Below are positions 60,803-64,000 of a stretch of 64,000 nt of DNA, in pieces. Below the pieces are notes generated by a model, which was given only the letters and a program-made list of their open reading frames with translations, made no database searches and was not told where the DNA came from. A program made the translations under genes and the position numbers. Each line of letters begins with the position of its first letter. Positions within the stretch are counted from its first letter, which is position 1. This DNA is from SZUA-100 sp965248135 (GTDB lineage Bacteria; Pseudomonadota; Alphaproteobacteria; Rhizobiales; Rhizobiaceae): positions 1,054,001 to 1,118,000 of the forward strand of contig CBDFIN010000012.1 in the NCBI GenBank assembly GCA_965248135.1, written 5' to 3'.

Positions 60803-61414
60803 ATGAACCATCATTATACGCCAGCAGAAACGGATCGTGTCGTATCCGCGAGAGACAGTTTTTCCGGCAGATTATTGACCAACAGCCAGTTTGATGAAGC
60901 CATGTCGATTACAGGTATTATTGAGCGTGAGATCAAGAAGTCCGGTGCCTTCAAGGACAAGCTTGGCGATTATGCCCATGCATTTGCCCGCTCTGAAAAG
61001 TTCGATGCAATGAAAGCCGAAACCATCATCCGTGATTTGTTCAAGGAGCGCTGCGGCCAGACCATGAACCAGATGCGTGAAGGTCTGATGGAGCGTGAAC
61101 AGAATCTCACAGATGTTCAAAAAAAGCAGGCGCTCGGCCATGCAAGGGAAGTCGGCCAAATGATTGAGCAGGGCAACAAGATGCCGTTCCACCGCGCCTA
61201 TGCCCATCAAGCGCAAGAACTCGCCGATAATCTCGATATCACCGATGTCGGTGCCAAGAGCTTGATGAAAGATGAGTTTAAAACCTCCGAAGGCAAGCAA
61301 CTCTACGATTGGGGCAAGGAAGTAGAAGAAAAATACTACCGCCCACAGATCGAAGCCGAAAAGCAGCAGCGTGAAGCAAGCAGCAGCCAAACCCGCTCCC
61401 GTCAACGCGCCTGA
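60803..61414 (+). CDS. Helical charged protein, unrecognised
   Basis: 203 aa, GGAGCAAG precedes the ATG. Almost entirely predicted helical and charged (IIEREIKKSGAFKDKLGDYAHAFARSEKF, GQTMNQMREGLMEREQNLTDVQKKQALGHAREVGQMIEQ), with a Gln/Arg/Ser-rich tail. Coiled-coil tendency in the middle. No family known to me. It lies between the basic protein and a 105-aa gene on the same strand and may act with them in mobilisation. Confidence 0.62.
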   Translation: MNHHYTPAETDRVVSARDSFSGRLLTNSQFDEAMSITGIIEREIKKSGAFKDKLGDYAHAFARSEKFDAMKAETIIRDLFKERCGQTMNQMREGLMEREQNLTDVQKKQALGHAREVGQMIEQGNKMPFHRAYAHQAQELADNLDITDVGAKSLMKDEFKTSEGKQLYDWGKEVEEKYYRPQIEAEKQQREASSSQTRSRQRA

Positions 61415-61428
61415 TAAGGAGAATTATC

Positions 61429-61746
61429 ATGACAACAGTTTGCGCTATTTCTGTAGGAGATCGAGCTGGAAAGCCATTTTTTGAAACCATCACCGAAGCC
61501 CATTTGGAAACCTTCGGTATTGAGCGGGAACTGATTAAGCCTCTTGATCTCGCCTGGCAAGAAGTCCGCCGTATTCAAGAGGAAGAAGGCTTTAAACTCA
61601 AATATCTCGATCTGATCGCAAGCATGAGCCTCGATACTGAAACAAAGTCCATGCGACTGCCGTTCAATCAGTGTTTCCGCTGGCACATGCTTTTGACCGT
61701 TCTTGATGAGCTTGCGCAGATGGAAGCCCATTTCAAGAATGACTGA
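61429..61746 (+). CDS. Unrecognised 105-aa protein
   Basis: MTTVCAISVGDRAGKPFFETITEAHLETFGIERELIKPLDLAWQEVRRIQEEEGFKLKYLDLIASMSLDTETK..., AAGGAG 8 nt ahead of the ATG. Soluble, with helical centre. No family recognised. It is the third consecutive plus-strand gene of the block 60261-61746. The reverse-strand frame covering it is considered a shadow. Confidence 0.6.
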   Translation: MTTVCAISVGDRAGKPFFETITEAHLETFGIERELIKPLDLAWQEVRRIQEEEGFKLKYLDLIASMSLDTETKSMRLPFNQCFRWHMLLTVLDELAQMEAHFKND

Positions 61747-61961
61747 AATATGTGCAGGAGTTTGGTCTTCCCCGCCACTGTATTTCCATTGGAAAGAAGC
61801 AATCTTGCCAATCAAGGCGGGCAGGATGTTTTGAAGAACCCGAGAAATACGCAAGAATATTACGCCAATTATTCTTGAATAAATAGGAATATAGTCATAA
61901 ATTGTTCTCTTTTTATTCATGTGAATGGGAAGGAGTGAGAAGACGATTAAGGAGAAGAGAA

Positions 61962-62315
61962 TTGAAGATTGATACCAATGACAAGCAGGAAATTGCAGAG
62001 CCGATAAAGGACAGCGTTCAATTTCCGGCGCTTGCCATCGATTGGGACTTGTTTGGAAGCTATCTAGATGACTCTGATCTTGATGATAATCAAAAGCGTG
62101 AATTCATCGAAATAATCTGGTATATTGTTGTTACTTTCGTTGATCTCGGCTTCGGCATTGAACCTGTTCAACAGGCAATCCTTGAAGGACAAAAAGAACA
62201 ACCAAATTTGGCCCTGCCGTTTTTGGAAGTGATTGAGGATTCGGTGCTGTCGGGTGCATTCGAAACAGCGAAAAACAAGATAACCGGAAATGAAAGGAAC
62301 GAGCGAGGTATTTAA
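61962..62315 (+). CDS. Small acidic protein upstream of the recombinase
   Basis: 117 aa from TTG 61962, preceded by AAGGAG at correct distance; longer frames from 61902 have no ribosome-binding site. Sequence LKIDTNDKQEIAEPIKDSVQFPALAIDWDLFGSYLDDSDLDDNQKREFIEIIWYIVVTFVDLGFGIEPVQQAI and FETAKNKITGNERNERGI. Acidic, helical. It ends 5 bp before the recombinase ATG, so the two are probably co-translated. A recombination directionality partner is a guess based on position only. Confidence 0.58.
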   Translation: MKIDTNDKQEIAEPIKDSVQFPALAIDWDLFGSYLDDSDLDDNQKREFIEIIWYIVVTFVDLGFGIEPVQQAILEGQKEQPNLALPFLEVIEDSVLSGAFETAKNKITGNERNERGI

Positions 62316-62320
62316 AAGTG

Positions 62321-63886
62321 ATGTTTGATGGAGGACCAACCCATAGTGCAACAAAGGCTGTTATTTACTGCCGCGTCTCAAGCAAGGCACAGGTCAAGCG
62401 GGGCGATGGACTAAACTCGCAAGAAACGCGCTGTCGCCAATATGCGGACTATAAAGAATATTCGGTAATTAAGGTATTCAAGGACGATCTGACCGGGAAA
62501 GTTTCCAACCGTCCAGGTGCCAATGCCATGCTGTCATTTTTAGAGAAGAACAGAAACGATCCCCATGTGGTCATTATTGACGATGTGACACGCTTTGCCC
62601 GCCGGGTTCCCGTGCACTTTAAATTACGTGAAGCCATTGCCCTTGCGGGCGGCATACTGGAATCTCCCTCCGTTGAATTCCGTGATGATGCCGATGGTGA
62701 ACTTCACGAATACATTCTGGCTTCCGTCTCCCAGCACCAAAGTCGCAAGAACGCCGAGCAAACGGTGAACCGGATGCAGGCGCGTTGCTATAATGGCTAT
62801 TGGGTGTTTCAACCGCCCATTGGATATAAATACAAGAAGTTCGAGGGTCGGGGTAAAGTGCTGGTGCGCAATGAACCGATTGCCTCCATCATACAAGAGG
62901 CGCTTGAGGGCTTTGCCCTGGGCCGTTTCGATACTCAAGTCGAGGTTAAACGCCTCCTTGAAAGCCAACCGGATTTCCCAAAGGATTTACCCAATGGCAA
63001 GATTCGTAATCAGCGCATCAAGGAAATTCTGACGCGGGTGACCTATGCCGGATATATTGAGGTGCCAAAATGGGATATCCCATTGCGTGAAGGTCACCAT
63101 GAAGGGATTATTACTCTCCAGACGCACCAGAAAATACTAAACCGCCTGAAAAGCGGTGCGAGGGTTCCGGCGCGCAAGAATATCAATGCAGACTTTCCGC
63201 TACGTGGATTTGTCACCTGCGGCGATTGTGAAAAACCGCTCACGGCCTGTTGGTCAACAAGCAAGACCGGCAAGAAACACCCCTATTATTCCTGCTACAA
63301 TCGCGCCTGTGAAAGCAACCGCAAGTCCATTCCGCGTGACAGGCTGGAAGCCGAGTTTGAAACCATCCTGACACAGCTAAAGCCCTCCGAGGGGCTGTTT
63401 GAGATAGTCAGGGTTGCGTTCAAGAGTGCATGGAGCCAGCGCTTGGTGCAGGTTGAGGCTCTCAAACAATCAATGCAGCGGGAAACCATCAAAATCGAAA
63501 AGCAGATTGAGCAACTGGTGGATCGCATTGTTGATTCACCCAGCCCGACTGCAATCAGCGCCTATGAGCGCCGAATTGCCAAACTGGAAAAAGAAAAGCT
63601 CATAGCAGCCGAAAAACTGCGAAATTCGGGTAAGCCAAAGCACACTTTCGACGAATTGTTCGAACTCGCTCTCAACTTCCTGTCAAACCCTTGGAATCTT
63701 TGGGTTTCCGGTCAAATCAGCTTGCGTAAAACAGTGCTAAGACTGGCCTTTGCCGAGCGAATGGCATATCGTAGGAATGAAGGATTTCGAACCCCGCAAG
63801 TATCTGAACCATTTATGTTTTTAGGAGGAATCATTAATAATTGTGAATTGGCGCACCCGGGAAGATTCGAACTCCCGACCCCTTGA
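62321..63886 (+). CDS. Large serine recombinase (integrase)
   Basis: 521 aa from the ATG at 62321. Resolvase domain with AVIYCRVSSKAQVKRGDGLNSQETRCRQYADYK (catalytic Ser about residue 20), DDVTRFARR and EYILASVSQHQSRKNAEQTVNRMQAR. Recombinase domain with YKKFEGRGKVLVRNEPIAS. Zinc ribbon CGDCEKPLTACW...YSCYNRACES, then a coiled coil (LKQSMQRETIKIEKQIEQLVDRIV). The end, GGIINNCELAHPGRFELPTP, is encoded by the tRNA-Arg gene on the other strand, so the stop codon lies inside the tRNA. It should integrate or excise the island. Confidence 0.93.
   Translation: MFDGGPTHSATKAVIYCRVSSKAQVKRGDGLNSQETRCRQYADYKEYSVIKVFKDDLTGKVSNRPGANAMLSFLEKNRNDPHVVIIDDVTRFARRVPVHFKLREAIALAGGILESPSVEFRDDADGELHEYILASVSQHQSRKNAEQTVNRMQARCYNGYWVFQPPIGYKYKKFEGRGKVLVRNEPIASIIQEALEGFALGRFDTQVEVKRLLESQPDFPKDLPNGKIRNQRIKEILTRVTYAGYIEVPKWDIPLREGHHEGIITLQTHQKILNRLKSGARVPARKNINADFPLRGFVTCGDCEKPLTACWSTSKTGKKHPYYSCYNRACESNRKSIPRDRLEAEFETILTQLKPSEGLFEIVRVAFKSAWSQRLVQVEALKQSMQRETIKIEKQIEQLVDRIVDSPSPTAISAYERRIAKLEKEKLIAAEKLRNSGKPKHTFDELFELALNFLSNPWNLWVSGQISLRKTVLRLAFAERMAYRRNEGFRTPQVSEPFMFLGGIINNCELAHPGRFELPTP
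63849..63886. other. Probable right attachment site of the island in tRNA-Arg
   Basis: The recombinase reading frame crosses from island DNA into the 3' part of the tRNA gene and stops at 63886. This is how integration at a tRNA 3' end with an adjacent integrase gene looks. The exact core cannot be fixed because no second copy of the tRNA 3' sequence was found in the window. Confidence 0.5.
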
Positions 63887-63925
63887 TTCGTAGTCAAGTA
63901 CTCTATCCAGCTGAGCTACGGGTGC
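63849..63925 (-). tRNA. tRNA-Arg (anticodon ACG)
   Basis: Read on the minus strand, the cloverleaf is complete: acceptor GCACCCG pairs with CGGGTGC, then G and encoded CCA; D arm GCTCAGCTGGATAGAGT; anticodon stem TTGA / TCAA with loop CTACGAA (anticodon ACG); T arm GGGAGTTCGAATCTTCCC. 77 nt. Its 3' half overlaps the recombinase C-terminus (63849-63886). Confidence 0.97.
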
Positions 63926-64000
63926 CAAAAGCCAACGCCTAGTTTAACCCAGAGGAGGCTGGAAGCTACCTAATGATTTGCATCAACAATTGCAAGCGCC

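Noticed and set aside
61402..61920. 172-aa minus-strand frame
   Set aside because: Antisense to the 105-aa gene, hydrophobic start without a ribosome-binding site, no family features.
1..64000. CRISPR array
   Set aside because: No series of regularly spaced identical short repeats was seen.

Overview
The window looks like a chromosomal segment of an alphaproteobacterium of the order Hyphomicrobiales (Rhizobiales). The evidence is gene order and family content: lpxK-waaA-DUF4170-cysQ-pmbA, a DUF2093 gene beside lpxK, a TadG-like protein, MutL with an endonuclease motif, and serine-recombinase/ArdA/ParB mobile genes of rhizobial type. I cannot assign a genus.

Region 1 (1-40.5 kb) is ordinary chromosome. 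It holds mutL and a lipid A/KDO operon (lpxK, waaA, DUF4170, cysQ, pmbA). Next come a TylF-like methyltransferase, a TadG-like vWA protein and MepA. The pheS-ASCH-exonuclease-like-pheT gene string and rpmI-rplT follow. Then there is a complete dipeptide-type ABC transporter (ATPase, ATPase, binding protein, two permeases), a YgjP-like metalloprotease, a putrescine-type pair (glutamine synthetase-like plus FAD oxidase), a PQQ-type sugar dehydrogenase, a fused E1 alpha/beta 2-oxoacid dehydrogenase and an AIM24-family protein. A nucleoside/BMP ABC transporter with a cytosine-deaminase-like amidohydrolase, a pRiA4b ORF-3-like protein, a PLP C-S lyase/synthase and glpK complete it. Two tandem hairpin repeats (31941-32109) and a two-copy dispersed repeat lie in this part.

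Region 2 (about 40.6-63.9 kb) is an accessory island that ends on the right inside a tRNA-Arg(ACG) gene, beside a serine recombinase. From left to right it carries an ISNCY-like element, a BrnT/CopG-type toxin-antitoxin pair, and a ParB-type gene broken by a three-level nested insertion (IS21 containing ISAs1 containing IS630). Then come small plasmid-type genes and ArdA behind a strongly structured leader, and a GHKL ATPase/PD-(D/E)XK nuclease gene split by an IS30 element. An ankyrin protein and an unrecognised 361-residue protein follow. The last block is on the plus strand: four membrane proteins, a VirD4/TraG-type coupling ATPase without its own membrane anchor, several unrecognised small genes, and the recombinase.

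The island appears to be a decaying integrative/mobilisable element. The stability gene (parB) and the putative defence gene (GHKL-nuclease) are both broken by transposons. The coupling-protein cluster, ArdA and the integrase are still open. I saw no relaxase catalytic domain and no VirB/T4SS genes, so autonomous transfer is doubtful. The strongest direct observation is the nested insertion: removing each element with one copy of its target duplication restores the reading frame at all three levels (istA to 504 aa, parB to 584 aa, and the ISAs1 transposase across the IS630 site).
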